64,000 bases of DNA from Ailanthus altissimus (GCA_946807835.1 OX327684.1:35090501-35154500), one strand, 5' to 3'; counted from the first letter of the stretch, positions 41,423-54,738 are shown. Numbers and translations are program-made. The notes: generated by a model not told the origin, from the sequence alone.

Positions 41423-41534
41423 GGCCCAAAGAGGAATTACGGTACCTATATAAAAGGCAAAGTTTTGAAATGCTAAATTCTTCGTTTGTTACTAAAACCC
41501 TATCATCCCCCTCCATTTTTCCTAAAACCCTAAA
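41423..41534 (+). promoter_or_regulatory. Core promoter of the CRM gene: site II, TATA, telo-box
   Basis: GGCCCA (site II type, 41423-41428), TATATAAAA (41447-41455) and AAACCCTAAA (telo-box, 41525-41534) lie in order before the ATG at 41538. Telo-box plus site II is a known combination in plant genes for ribosomes and organelle function, which fits the encoded protein. Confidence 0.65.
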
Positions 41535-41537
41535 CTG

Positions 41538-44112
41538 ATGTTCTTCACGCGCCTCTCCCGCCAAAAATCCCTCTCGCTCCTCACGCGCCACCTCTCCTAC
41601 TCTTCCTCCTCGGCCAGCTCCGCCGCCGTCGCGTCCTCAAAACTCTTCGACCACTACTCCTTCAAACCCCCACCCTCACTCTCCCCAACACCTGAAAACC
41701 CTAGCCCTAACAAAAATGTCAAGAAAAAGTCAAAACCCCAGTACCGTCCCCCGTCCTCTCTCGATACGAAGAAGAAAATAAACTCCGATTTGCCGTTTGA
41801 TTTCCAATACAGTTACACGGAGAGCAACCAGAGCGTGAGGCCCATCGGGCTTCGGGAGCCCAAGTACTCGCCGTTTGGGCCAGGACGGCTGGACCGCGAA
41901 TGGAGCGGGTTCTGTGCTCCAGCTGTGGAGCCGAAGGTGAAGTCGGTGGAGGACGGAGCCGAGGATCCGAAATTGGAAGAGAAGAGGAGAATCATGAGGG
42001 GAAGGATTCAGGGAGAGCCATTAACCAACGCTGAGAGGAAGGCTTTGGTGGAGAAATGCCATCGTAATCGAACCAAGAGGCAAATCAATTTGGGTATTTT
42101 CGAGTTTGAAGCTTAAGATTGTACAATGTTTTTGATGATTATTGTGTTTGCTAATTTAATTTTATATAATCTGAGTATATTTGGTTGTTTGGTTATTGGC
42201 TTTAGACTGTTAATCTATTGTCTCTAAATAGGTGATAAATGCATTATGTTAAGTTAACAAGTTGTATTGTTTTCCTGAATTGACGTAGGATAGTAAGATC
42301 AAATTTTGAATTGATGTAGGATAGTAAGATCAAATTTCCTTGCTTGGACAACAAACTATAAAGTTCTAGTTTGTGTTGGATCCAGACAATCTAAGTGTTT
42401 TTATGTGGAGGCCTATGATGAGTATTGACAGTAGTGCTTTTGAATGAATTTTGATCCCAGAGAAAGCACTTGTTAGTGCTCTTGGACCACCTCATTCTCT
42501 GTCTTTAAATTTTGTTCTGAAAAATTTCAAAGTTGAATATTTAGAAATTGTGTACTAATTAGATGTCTCCATATTTTTAGAGCAAGTGGGGGACTTCTCC
42601 TCATTACTTGCCCCTGCCAAGTGTTTCTTGGAAAAAATTGTATCTTTCTGACTGGTCAAACTTAGAGAATTGCTTAGACTTCTTGTTTAAGATTGTTATA
42701 ATAAACAAAATGAGTAGTTCCTTTTCTTTATCTGTTATCACTTTTTGGCCTTAGTTGTGCATTTTGGTGTGTTGTTTTGTAGGGAGAGATGGTTTAACAC
42801 ACAACATGCTTAATGATATTCATAATCATTGGAAACATTCTGAAGCAGTCAGGATTAAGTGCCTAGGTGTCCCCACTGTGGACATGAAAAATGTGTGCAC
42901 TCAGCTTGAGGTACCCTGTTTCCATCTAAATCTAGCAATATCCCTTTTTCAGCTCTAGGCATCTTTACATGTGAAGAAGATGTTTTTCCTGTGGATTTAT
43001 GTAGGTAGTGGAGTTGCTTAACATGAGTCTCCTGCAGTGTGATTTGCTGCACACCATTTTACTGGATTTCTTTTAGATGCTGCAGTGAGTGGAGAAATGT
43101 TTCATATAAGTTCTACATTATTGCAGGATAAAACATTTGGAAAAATCATTTATAGGCATGGTGGTACACTTGTACTGTATAGAGGTAGGAACTATAATCA
43201 CAAAAAAAGACCTGTGATTCCATTGATGCTGTGGAAACCCCATGAACCAGTATATCCTAGGCTGATCAAAACTACAATTGATGGTCTAAGCATTGAGGAG
43301 ACCAAGGAAATGCGAAAGAAGGGATTAGCTGTTCCTGCTTTAACAAAACTTGGTATGTGTTTTTTCCTTATCTTTTTTTCAGCATTATTTATGTTTCTGT
43401 GTGTTAATTTGCAAGTTGCAACTGCAGCCAAAAATGGTTACTATGGCAGTCTGGTACCCATGGTGAGAGATGCTTTTCTTGTTAGCGAGTTGGTACGGAT
43501 AGATTGTCAAGGTCTTGAGAGAAGTGATTACAAGAAAATAGGTGCCAAACTTCGGGTAAACTTCAATTTATTGTGAATTTTCTGTCTTGAGTTTTTTTTC
43601 CTATTCCTCCCTAGCCTTTTTCCTTTTTTTTTTGTTGTTAACCCTTCAATCCTTAATGTAAGTTCCTTTGTTGGTCTTTTTTTTTCTGTATTTCTTGCCA
43701 TATTGTCGGAGGGAATGGTATTGAATCAGTTTGTAAGTTTATTCAAGAAGAATTTTCTTAAAAAGCAGGTTCTATTTTGTGCTATTTGCATTGTTAATGT
43801 TCTATCTGTAACATCTTTTGATTGGTTGAATATCTTGCAAAAAAAGATCATTTCCTCTCCTTCCCACATTTCTCTCCATTTTATTCTAGTCAGTTGCGAT
43901 TGTGGAAATTGGTATGCTTATAGATCACTTTTATATTAAATTTTAACTACTTATTAATCTCGGTACAGGATCTAGTTCCTTGTATCCTGGTGACATTTGA
44001 GAAGGAGCAGATTGTGGTGTGGAAGGGGAAAGACTACAAGCCTTCAGAGAATGATGGACATTTTCTCACACACACAGAATTATTTGATGATCCGGATACT
44101 GATTGTCTATAG
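41538..44112 (+). CDS. CRM-domain intron-splicing factor (mitochondrial CAF-like)
   Basis: Five exons: 41538-42093, 42783-42910, 43127-43352, 43428-43555, 43969-44112; 393 aa. The N-terminus ([20 protein letters not shown]) is rich in Arg/Ser and lacks acid residues, like a mitochondrial presequence. It is followed by a Pro/Ser/Lys-rich linker and the CAF motif region with [13 protein letters not shown]. Two CRM domains follow: about residues 186-275 ([13 protein letters not shown] to [19 protein letters not shown]) and 303-375 ([20 protein letters not shown] to [15 protein letters not shown]). Closest known type is the mitochondrial CRS2-associated-factor-like protein of Arabidopsis (mCSF1). 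It is expected to bind and help splice group II introns. Mitochondrial rather than plastid targeting is inferred. Confidence 0.9.
42276..42337. repeat. 31-bp tandem duplication in CRM gene intron 1
   Basis: Two units starting TGAATTGACGTAGGATAGTA and TGAATTGATGTAGGATAGTA, differing at one base. Confidence 0.85.
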
Positions 44113-45460
44113 TACAGAGGAAAAAGATAGCATAGATGAAAGCATCAGTGAACAGGATATCTAATCTCCTAATTATTATATTTATTTGCTTGCTGAAAGT
44201 TGCGAACTTCAACTTGACGCTTGTGTTCTCGAATCTGCTGAATTATCACTGTATTAATCAGATTTGAGATTTTCAGCCAAGATAACTGCTCTCCACCACA
44301 AACAGAAACCAAATAGTATGAAAGATTCAGATCCTGAATTTACTAAAATGAAATTGTGAAGCTAGTAACGTGTAGATCCTTTAGATGGGATTCCCATATT
44401 TTAGTAAACGGTGTATCATGGAAGCACATGCACTGTATGTCTTAGCGTCCGGATCTGGAAACGTGATGCCGTTGCTCACTGTTGGCATCCGTATGGAATT
44501 TTCAAGATTCTCTGCATATTTCGATTTACTCTCCGTATATAATAATGCTATTAGCTCTTTTACTGCCTGTTTAATTTATTATTTTTATAAAAAAAGTTTT
44601 GGGTGAGCATAGAAATTTCTTTCGTTAACAACTCCGACTCCTTGCCTTTAATGTAACAGCCAACCGAGTCTGGGGGTAGCATTGTTCAATTTACTTAAAT
44701 GGTTCTTAGTTAAATGGATTAATAATCCAATGGAGTTGAAATGGATCACAGTATCACTATGCAAAAATTGGCGGGACTGGGCATGAGTAAGTTGGTCACA
44801 TAACCGAAAATATCGTTTGGTCCAATCCATCCTGATTTGACCTATATTCATGTATTTTTGTGTGCAAATTGTCAATAAATGAACCCCGGCGGAACTATCC
44901 AAACAGAACGCGACAGGGATAATTAAAGGCCAGGAAGGTGGCAAAACATGCTTCATGTCTGCTGTGGACCCTTTTTATTTTGTTGCAGCTTCGAACTTCG
45001 TTTTCTTTTCATCTTTGTTTTTTTCATTATTCGCTAAATTGTCTATTAGCATTACAAAAGTAAAGTGCTTTTCAGCTTTTATTTTTTTTTTTCCAAAAAG
45101 AAATGTTTGTAGGGCTGTGGCAGCTCCAACACGTTGGCCAAGTTTGGACACGACTTACCACAATAGCGGTTGTCTTTTGCCGAATTTACTAAAAACCCAT
45201 CAAAGTTTTTCTAAATAAACACGCTAAAAATAAAATTGACTTCAAAATAAATAAAGCACAAGGAGATCACGTCACGTGATGGCGAGCGAGAATATTAAAT
45301 TATTCATATTTGCAGGAAAGCAAAACAAAAAATACGCGCCCTTACACCCCTGCTTGTATTACAGCTCTCCGTTGGGAAATTTTCATCTTTATATTTTCTT
45401 TTTCCTTGGTTCTTTGTCTTGTCACTGCAACTTCAATTCTCCTCGATTTTTCCCACAACA
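44113..45460. other. 3' flank of the CRM gene and promoter of the LPEAT2-like gene
   Basis: No other gene recognised. Both flanking genes are on the + strand. The last 200 bases before 45461 are pyrimidine-rich, typical of a plant leader. Confidence 0.5.
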
Positions 45461-48400
45461 ATGGCGGACCATGATCTCTCTTCACCCCTCCTCCAATCCC
45501 CGCGCTCCGATCATTCCCCTGTAATCATCGCCATCGACGACTCCAATTCCGACTCTTTAGTTCGAGATCAATCGAATATTCACGGAACCCACAACCAAAA
45601 CCACCATTCTCAAGATAATGACGACACCAATGACTTTAATAACTCTGGCAACCCTTACTGGTTCATTGGGTCTGACGGATTGTCGCTTCCGGCTTCCACC
45701 ACCGCGAATCCGTTTAGAAACAATACCCCGGATATCGATGGGGTTTATGAGGTTCTAAAGATTTTGTTGTGTTTGCCGATTGCTTTGATTAGGCTGGTTA
45801 TATTTGGCCTGTGTTTGTTAGTGGGGTACTTAGCAACGAAGTTGGCGTTGGAGGGATGGAAAGATAAGCATAATCCGATGCCAGCGTGGCGAAGTCGAGT
45901 CATGTGGGTCACTAGATTTTGTGGCCGCTGTATTCTCTTCTCTTTTGGGTATGTTCATTTCGAGTTTGTGGTTTTATTCGTTGTTTGGTTAATTAGAAAA
46001 TGTGACATAGGTCAAATTGTTTGCTTTAGGTAGGTTGATTTGGCTTTTATTTAACTTCATAATTATTTGGGGGTTCCGTTTATGGTGTATTTGATTCAAA
46101 AAGAGGACGAAGAATTGTATGTAGTGGCTAGTTTAGCTTGTAGAATAGGTTGGTGCTGTGTGTTTTTGGAGTTAGAACCAAATTTAATCGAGAAAAGTAG
46201 ATTTATAAGCATAATTATTAATTATATGCTATTTGAGTTTGTGGGTTATATGTCTCATTAAGCTTTATTTACTCGGGGAATTAGTGGGTTTGGAGTTATG
46301 GTGAGATTTTCATATAGCATCTTTAGATGCTGAAAAAAAGGAGGAAAGTGGACAATTGAATTTGGGTTTTGTGTGGATTCTTAAATTTGGCTAGTTCTTT
46401 AAGTGTTTGTTACTTGGTGATTTTTGGCTTGCAGCTATCATTGGATAAGACGGAAAGGAAAACCTGCTCCGAGGGAGATTGCTCCTATTGTTGTATCTAA
46501 TCATGTATCATTTATTGAACCTATCTTCTATTTTTATGAATTATTCCCCACAATTGTTGCAGCAGAGTCCCATGATTCCTTACCTTTTGTTGGAACTATC
46601 ATCAGAGCGATGCAGGTACTCTGTCATGATTTTGACATTCTACTTAGTTGTGGTTTTGTGACTTTATTAACAATGATACTTAATGACAAATTCTCCGTCC
46701 ATATACATGGTCAATCTCCGTCCCTCTAACTTTCTTTTTAATTTATTTTTTCAGGTGATATATGTTAATAGATTCTCACCTTCATCAAGGAAGAATGCTG
46801 TTAGTGAAATAAAGGTAGAAAGTTTCTAAACTTTTTGCTAAATTTTTTGTTTGATTTTATTGGTATTGCATAATCTCCTTTTGTTATTGGTTTAGAAAGT
46901 TTCTAACTTTAGAAAGTCTCTAAAGTTAAATAAGCTCCATAGCAGAATTGTACTCCGCAATGATTTTTGCTGTCATCAACTATCATACAATTCTCAATTT
47001 GATTGAGTTTTTACCTTATTTGTGTGGTAGTATCTTTATTTTGGGCAATAATTATCTAGAATTCCTTGGAGTTGAAACATGGCTTAATTGCTTATTGATT
47101 TTTGGTCATGAATCAATGTTAACTCCATGAATCTAAATTCAAGTAATTATAAGAATGTATTAGCTATTTGATACAGAAATGTATTTTCAAGGATCTGAAT
47201 ACAGAGAAAGGCTTCGTGCGATAGATTTCCTCGAGTGCTATTATTTCCCGAGGGAACAACAACTAATGGAACGTTTCTTATTTCATTCCAACTTGGTGCA
47301 TTCATCCCTGGTTACCCAATTCAACCTGTAATTGTTCGCTATCCCCATGTACACTTTGACCAATCTTGGTATGATACTGTTTGTTTCTTTTGCTTCTTTT
47401 TTCTTATTTCTTTATATGCTGTCTCAATTAGTTCTTTGCTCATCGTGCCTTTTTCTTTCTTCGCCATGCTATCTTGCTCAGGGGGAATATTTCTTTGGCA
47501 AAGCTCATGTTCAGAATGTTCACACAATTTCACAATTTTATGGAGGTATGCACTCCAGTCCTCTTCATTTGAATTCATGGCGATTGTTGGCGTGTTTTAC
47601 TTGTGTTTAAATTTTGAGAATTAATTGAAATCATTTGCATTTTAACAGGTAGAGTACCTTCCTGTTGTTTTTCCTGACAATAATAAAAATGAAAGCGCTC
47701 TCCATTTTGCTGAGAGGGTGAGTATCTGCTTGTCATTGATTTAGTTTCACTACTTTGTTGGACCTGTGAAAGTTTAAATTAATAAAGATCTGTAACTTTA
47801 AAAAGAGTTCTCACGTGCATGGAAATGCATGGCAATATATTATGAGTTTCCCTTTAAATATTCCTTGCTTCCTGTGTTGATTTATTATAGATTATTAAAT
47901 TACTGAAATATGTATGTACACAGACCAGCCATGCTATCGCATCTGCTCTCAATGTTGTACAAACATCTCACTCCTATGGAGACGTAATGCTTCTCGTGAG
48001 AGCATCTGAGTCAAAAAAGGTATGCAGTTTGTGAATATTAAATGTTTTGCAAATATAGAATTTGTACTTGTCTTTGCTGACATGGCTATTGAATATAGAA
48101 TTTTGTTGTTAGAGCTACCTGCTAGTCTAGTAATTTTACTCTGATTTTTTTTTTAATTTTAATTTTTGCAGGAAAATTTGTCAAGTTATATGGTTGAAAT
48201 GGCTAGGGTTGAATCAGTGAGCCCTTACATTGAAATGCTTTTATATTGCAGTACCTTTATGGTGTTCTAACATTAAGAAAAGAATTGGATTTAGTCATTC
48301 TTTGCTTCTTGACATCTGGTTCTTTTAACCTTTTTTTAGGGTTTTGCTGAAATGGCAATGTATCATTTGTTATAGGGCAATGTATGGGTTTAAGTTATTT

Positions 48401-50790
48401 TATATATCCTCAAGGGGATAGCTCAGTTTGTTTGGCCTCTTATAGTGAAAGCAAGAGGATTATCAAATCCCCCTCACACCAATCTTGGAAGGGGATTTAT
48501 TTAATATCTGTTTGTGCATGTGGTAGGGGTTGGGTGTGTGAAAATGTTGAAGGAAAAAAGAAAAAAAGTTTATTCCATATGCAAGCATCAAAAGGGGAAG
48601 CTTTAATATCTCTGGATTGATTCATTTGTGAAGTTCCCAATCTATGACTTTCTTTTGCTTAAATATAATCCTTTTTTTTTTTCCAGTTATCCCATATAAA
48701 CAGCATGGAAGCTGTGGACTTTCTGGAAAAGTTTCTGTCTATGAATCCTGACCCGAGGTACTTTTTATGCTTTTAGTTTATTGCTAATGAGGGAAGTAAA
48801 TGCTCTTCTGGCTTCTAATGAAGGACACTGCTGGAATGTTATTAGTTTTCACCTTTCAGTTGTAAATAATCTCTTCTGTTGGCCTTTAAGGAAAAGTTTG
48901 CATCGAACAGAAATTTGGATAATTTTACTCATACTAGAGTGAGATATATGCATTATTTAGTTGCCATCCTACTTGTGGATTTCTTTTTGTAATCTCTGTC
49001 AGACGAGAAATTTGCAAAATTTTTGTCTTTAATATGATTTGTATACTGTGTTTTTCTGTTCTGCATTATAATTACCCAAATGCTTTGAAGGTGCATCTGA
49101 GATAACAGTCATTAGCTTGATTCTGAAGATGCATTAACTAATAATTAAGTGGTTATCTTTTACCAATTACTTGTTGAAAGTCCACCTTGATATATTCTCA
49201 CCATTTAAATCCTATTTTCAGTGGTCATGTTCAGCTTGTTGACTTTTTGAGGGTTTTACGACTCAAGACTTGCACTCTCTCTAAGGAGGTACATCTCATG
49301 CACTTCTTGCTTGTTTTCTTCCTGTAATGTTCAAAAAAGTTAACATGTATGCACTGACAAACATTTGAAGTGAGTTGCATTAAGAATAAGATTTGAAACA
49401 ATTAGGTTAATAGACTTTATTTTGTATTGCTGTATCTTAGTTATGTCATGCTACAGAATCTTTTCAAAACAGGAATGAGTTAGTTAAGGTTCTTGATATC
49501 AGTAATTCTTTTACTTCAAGATAGTTGAGTAGAATTTTTTACTATTCTATACGTTGCTGCTTGGGTGTTTAGACTTATTAATAGAAAGTTTTGGGATTTC
49601 ACTTCTTCTCCCTTTGGTCCTTCTTATTGTACATGTCCTTAGTTATTCTTGAGGTTGAATTCTTTTGCTTCGTGTTAAGAGTGTGGATGCACATACGTAA
49701 TGCATTGACCCCAACTACAATGCTCTCTCACCATGCGGGTTTTTGTTTCTTGTGTAGACATGAGGTGTTGACTATGAATTCTAAGAGAAAAACAAAAAAG
49801 AAAAAGAAAAAGGAAATATGGTTGAAGTCAAGGTTCTTAGTTAGATTTATGCTGGCTTGTTAAATTTCATTGATATTTTAATGTGATTGAAGAAATCGTT
49901 GATGCAAATTGGAATAGCCTTGTTCTGGATTGCAGATATTTGGGTTTGTTGATGTAGATAAGAATGGATCAATCACATTTAAGCAGGTAAATCCCCCTTT
50001 CTTTCTCTCTTGAGCATTTGCATCAATATGTGATCTCAACAATTGGTCATCAAAGGAACTTAAACCAAATTTTCTGATTCCAATGAAAGCCACATTTTGT
50101 GATTTATTGAACTCCAAGTACCAAATTTTCTAATCGACTTCATATTATTGTATTACTTTTCACTTGCAGTTCTTATTTGCATCAGCTCATGTCTTGAAGC
50201 TACCATTATTCCAGCAAGCCTATGAACTAGCCTTTGCTGAATGTGACACTGAAAGGACTGGTTACATCTTAGAGCATCAAGTATATTGTTCTCTTCATTT
50301 CCACCCCCCATCCCTCTTTATTGGCTTATCTTTGATGTTGTTTCACTTCTGAGAAAATTGTTCCGAATCTCACATTCTTGCTTCCTGGTTTCTTTTTGAA
50401 CAGTTGGAAGTAACCATTAGACCAGCAATCCCAGATTTGAGTAAGGATGAGGTAAAAGATACGCTTTGTCATCTAAATAATTAATTAGTTTTCTTAATTT
50501 AAATAATTACCACAAAGTAACTTTGCTTAAGATGGATTTAGTCCTGGTATATGCCTGGAAAAGTTCTTTTGAGCCCTTTTTTGTGACCTGACATATATCA
50601 TATGATCTCCTTGTAGATCCATCGGCTTTTCAGATTATTTGATAGTGATAGTGATGGAAGGGTGAGTGAGGATGATTTCAATTCCTGCCTCAAAAGGAAC
50701 CCTCTCTTGATAGCAATATTTTCACCGAGATTGCTGCAAAAGGACTTCTTGTCGGAAGCGCGCAATAGGATGCTGGAGAAGATTATGTGA
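45461..50790 (+). CDS. Lysophospholipid acyltransferase with EF-hands, LPEAT2-like
   Basis: Fourteen exons: 45461-45948, 46435-46615, 46755-46814, 47205-47368, 47482-47545, 47649-47717, 47924-48019, 48172-48216, 48687-48757, 49222-49288, 49936-49986, 50170-50280, 50404-50451, 50617-50790; 562 aa in frame. The start ATG has a strong context (AACAATGGCG). A polar N-terminus is followed by a hydrophobic segment (about 97-130), the PlsC acyltransferase domain with SNHVSFIEP (H186) and LLFPEGTTTNG (about 255-265), and C-terminal EF-hands: loop DVDKNGSITFKQ (441-452), a degenerate middle hand, and loop DSDSDGRVSEDD (514-525). Known relatives re-acylate lysophosphatidylethanolamine with acyl-CoA at the ER. 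The block I residue is Glu (HX4E) rather than the usual Asp. Confidence 0.95.
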
Positions 50791-51924
50791 TGGATTTGTT
50801 TTTTCATGGTCCAGCCGAATTTGATCATAAATACAAAATACAAATTTGTATTTGTTCCCCATTAGTGCTTATGCAAGTTACTAATCTTGTTCCTTTTGTA
50901 TTAATTAAAAATTCAGGCAAGTTTTGTAAAATAACCAACTGATCAAACACCATTCATCACCTCCATCATGAGGGACTTGAATTGCCAAGCCAAGTTATAG
51001 ATCGCCGCAGAGCAACATGTAATGTATGGATATCATGTCGTTTAGTCTGGAAGAGACGTGATTTAATTTTCTTTTACAGATGTCGTTTAGTCAGCCTACC
51101 ATGTTGAAATGAAAGGCTATTAGTAAGTCTTTCTAAAACTATCAAACAAGTTTCATGCTCAGGGTTAGACGTAAGAATTTGGGCCACATATGATACACAC
51201 AGTAATACTACTTTTTGTAACAGCAAGAAGCAATGGTGTATACTATATACCATAAAGCTGATTTTCATAGCATATCCGTATCCGCATGAAACTACATTTA
51301 TTTGATCAGATGTAAAAATGGTACCAAAACGGACCAATAACGTAGTGGACCATATAAGAACTTCTCGGCTCACTGGACCACATAAACTTGGTAGGCCCAA
51401 AGGACCACTCCTCAATTGATGCAGATTTGACAATCCATTTAACCTTTTTTTTTAAAAAAAAAATTAAAAAACCAAAAAAATCTCTAAAAAAATATTTAAA
51501 CTCTTAAAATTTGATTTAAATGATAATTTTATTCTCTTATTTTTATAATTATCCAAAAACACATCTTTATATTAAAAATTTGTTCTTTTCCATTATTTTT
51601 TTGTTTTTCTTTGACTTTTTTATGGGTGAAACAATATTATTATTATATAAATTACAAAACTTAGAATATAATAATACTAATGGTAAGTTAAAATATTGTT
51701 GTTGTCCGCATAAAAAATGATCTTTTCGATTAATTTTAAAAGTAAAAACTTAAATTGTACTTTTAAGTCATATTTTAAGAGTTTAAATATCTTTATTTTT
51801 ATTTTTAAAAAACCCCAAGTTTTAGGCTTTAAAGTAAAATTTAACCCTTCTAGAAATTTAAATTCTCATAGAAAATAATGTAAAAAGCCATGAATGCAAT
51901 CTTTTAAGTCCATTTTTTTTATCA

Positions 51925-52140
51925 AAAATATATTTTTTAACGTGAAGAGAGGAATTCAAACTTAAAATCTCTATTTTTGTAGAAAAATAATATATTATAT
52001 ATTTTTGTAGAAAATTTAATAAATTTTGTACTATTAAATTATTCAAATAAATTTTTATCGACATAAAAAGAGAGAATTCAAACTTAAATCTTCACTTTAA
52101 TAAATAAATAAATAAATAATGCACTGCAGATTTGAGCCAT
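51925..52140. repeat. Two diverged SINE-like copies
   Basis: Both share the order seen in the SINE at 9583-9679: GAATTCAAACTTAAA(A)TCT (degenerate B-box side), then CACTTTAATAA or its remnant, then AATGCACTGCA or TACTATTAAATTATTCAAAT. The second copy (52065-52140) has an internal (AATA)n expansion. They are old and lack clear target duplications. Confidence 0.5.
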
Positions 52141-53449
52141 GCCTTTTCTTCGCATCTATTATTATTATAATAGAATTCTCAAGTAGTTTGTATTTGATCC
52201 ATACGCCCATAATATCAGCATCATAATTGGAACAACATTTTCTTAGTGGTCCCAATCCCATCGGGCCAAAACCTTAACCAATACAATACAACATGGAAAA
52301 AAACAAAATCAAAATCAAAATCAAGAAATAGTATTAGCTGAAGCCCACCGAAGGAAAAAAAAAAAAACCATTACAAAGTCGTGCAACTCCAATATAAAGA
52401 TAACACTTGACGTGGAACCCACAACACACTCTCTTGCTGCTGCAAATTGTCGGCACCACATTTTATGATCTTATAGTAATACTAATAATATAAAATAAAA
52501 GATAACACGTGAAACACAGCAAAGCAGGGAGAAGTTTCTTTTAGATTAATTTTATTTATTTGTCAATAAATATTTTTTGTTTGTTTGTTTTGATAAATTC
52601 ATTGGCTGTTGTTCATTTACTGTGTGCAGTCTATATAGAGCTGATTCTTTTCTTCCTTCTAATTCTAAGTATAAAAATTAAAAAATTAAAAAATAAAACT
52701 GCTCTTCTCTGCTTAACGCGAGTTCCTATGAGAACTAACTCGGGTTTGGGGCATTTTTAACAGATTTTGCACGAGGTTTAGGACACCCATGCCCTTATGG
52801 GGGCAAGGTAAAGTAAAAATATTTTTTGTCCGTTAATTTTTATAATTTATTTTAATCGAAATAAAGGGTTAAATAATATTTTCATATATAAATGAATTAC
52901 GCAAACCAATTGATAATATGTACATAAAATTGTGGGCATTAATGAAATTAACCAATATCTCAAAAGTATTGAATGATAAGATATTTATTTTTTCAGACAA
53001 AAATCTTAAAATAACAGTAATATAGAACAAAAATAATAACATAAAATAAAAAATAAAAAAGAAAGAAACATGGTGCTTGTGTTGCAGATCAATCTTCTCA
53101 TTTGCATGGTCAAAATTCAATCTTTTTATTTTTGGCTCCAATTTGCTATTTGTGACAAATCGTTTTGATCTTGAATGAATTTGTTGAGTGTATTTGATAG
53201 GTTTTATTTATGTGAATGAATGAGATATCGGATCGTAATATGTGGGCGGGTTTATTTAGAGTTCCTTGACAATGGGAAATTTATTAATTATCGACGGTGA
53301 AAAATGCTGGAAGAAAATGAGAACGAAGTTTTCTTTAAATAAAAATTCATTTTTTCTTTTGTCTTAGAAAGAAAATCAACAAGCATCTATAACTTAGTAG
53401 ATGGGGTGTCTTTTTCCTAGGCAGAAGGTTTGTAATTTGATCCCTTAGT

Positions 53450-53830
53450 ATAATTTAACTAATTACATTAATTAATTTTAATTTTAATTTATTGATGTTT
53501 ATAATACAATTTAACTAATTATTTTTAATTTAAATTTATTGATATATATAATTTTCGCTGTTAAAATGTCATCCGATATTAATGTCCATTGAACAAGGAT
53601 AAAAAAATAATTATATACCAATTAATGATATTTCTTATAAAACAAGCAACATGAACCAAGTGGGAGGGTGTTTTAAACTTTTTGAAACTATTTAATATTA
53701 ATATAAATTTATCAATATTTATAGTATAATTTAACTAATTATATTAATCAATTTTAAGTTAAATTTATTGATGTGTATATTTATAATTTTGACAATGATA
53801 TTAATTATTTTCAATTTAAATTTATTGATG
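53450..53830. repeat. Repeated AT-rich motif
   Basis: At least four copies (near 53450, 53505, 53715 and 53790) of a motif TATAATTTAACTAATTA ... AATTTATTGATGT in direct orientation, irregularly spaced. Confidence 0.5.
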
Positions 53831-53842
53831 TGAACTAATCAA

Positions 53843-54738
53843 TAAGTGTGCTCATATTTTTTTAAAATTAAAAGGTCTTTCGACTAGTTTAACCAATTTT
53901 TTTTTTTTTTTGGAATCTAAGTATTCTAAACCTTATTTTTTAACTAAGAAATATTAACTTTTTTTTTTTCAAATACTACAAGGTAGATTTGAAAAAGATT
54001 TACATTTAAATACAATATCATAAATGACAGGATTCGATCCGAGCCCTCCTCAAGAATCGAGGCAGGTCCTGCGATGACATGTGACTAACATACTCTTTAC
54101 TCATACATGTGATACAATGAGGCTACCTGTCTCAATAAAAAGTGTACACATGTGCTTCACTATATAAAACATATACAAATACACAAACTGAGACACTTAT
54201 GCAGCTATGCACGTTGGCCAACCTTAAAATGTGATGACTGTATCACACTACACAATTCCTGTGACAACCTAGGAAAAAAATAAAAAAATGGAAAAAGGGT
54301 GAGCTTGTGACTCAATGAGTGGACATAATCTGAAAATATCATATACTTTATATGTATTGTACACGTAGTGAGACACTTATGTATGTATATAAATATACAG
54401 ACTGAGACACTTATGCAGCTATGTACGTTGGCCAACCTCAAAATGTGATGACTGTATCACACTGCATAATTTCTGTGACAACCTGAAAAAAAAATAAAAA
54501 AATAAAAAAAGGGTAAACTTGTGACTCAGTGAGTGAACATAATCTGAAAATATCATATACTTTAAGTGTGTTCATATTTTCTTAAAATTAAATAATCTTT
54601 CGGCTAGTTTAACCAATTTTTTTTTTGGAATCTAAGTATTCTAAACTTTATTTTTCAACTAAGAAATATTAACTTTTTTTTTTCAAATATTACATGGTAG
54701 ATTTGAAAAGGATTTTCATTCAAATACAATATCATAAA
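53843..54738. repeat. 180-bp direct repeats flanking an LTR fragment
   Basis: Left copy 53843-54024 and right copy 54563-54738 both run from TAAGTGTG(C/T)TCATATTTT to CAATATCATAAA and are similar throughout (roughly 85-90% by eye). The DNA between them is the reverse-oriented LTR fragment. Confidence 0.8.
54025..54562 (-). mobile_element. Fragment of the Ty3/gypsy LTR, reverse orientation, internally duplicated
   Basis: Read on the minus strand it matches the last part of the LTRs at 29977-33001 and 37900-39278, including CCTCGATTCTTGAG and the terminal TGTCA. A segment of about 165 bases is present twice (54182-54350 and 54400-54562). No 5' part of the LTR is present. Confidence 0.8.

Noticed and set aside
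53390..53455. Possible tRNA-like sequence with GGTTTGTAATTTGATCCC
   Set aside because: The B-box match is weak, no A box at good spacing and no cloverleaf could be drawn with confidence.
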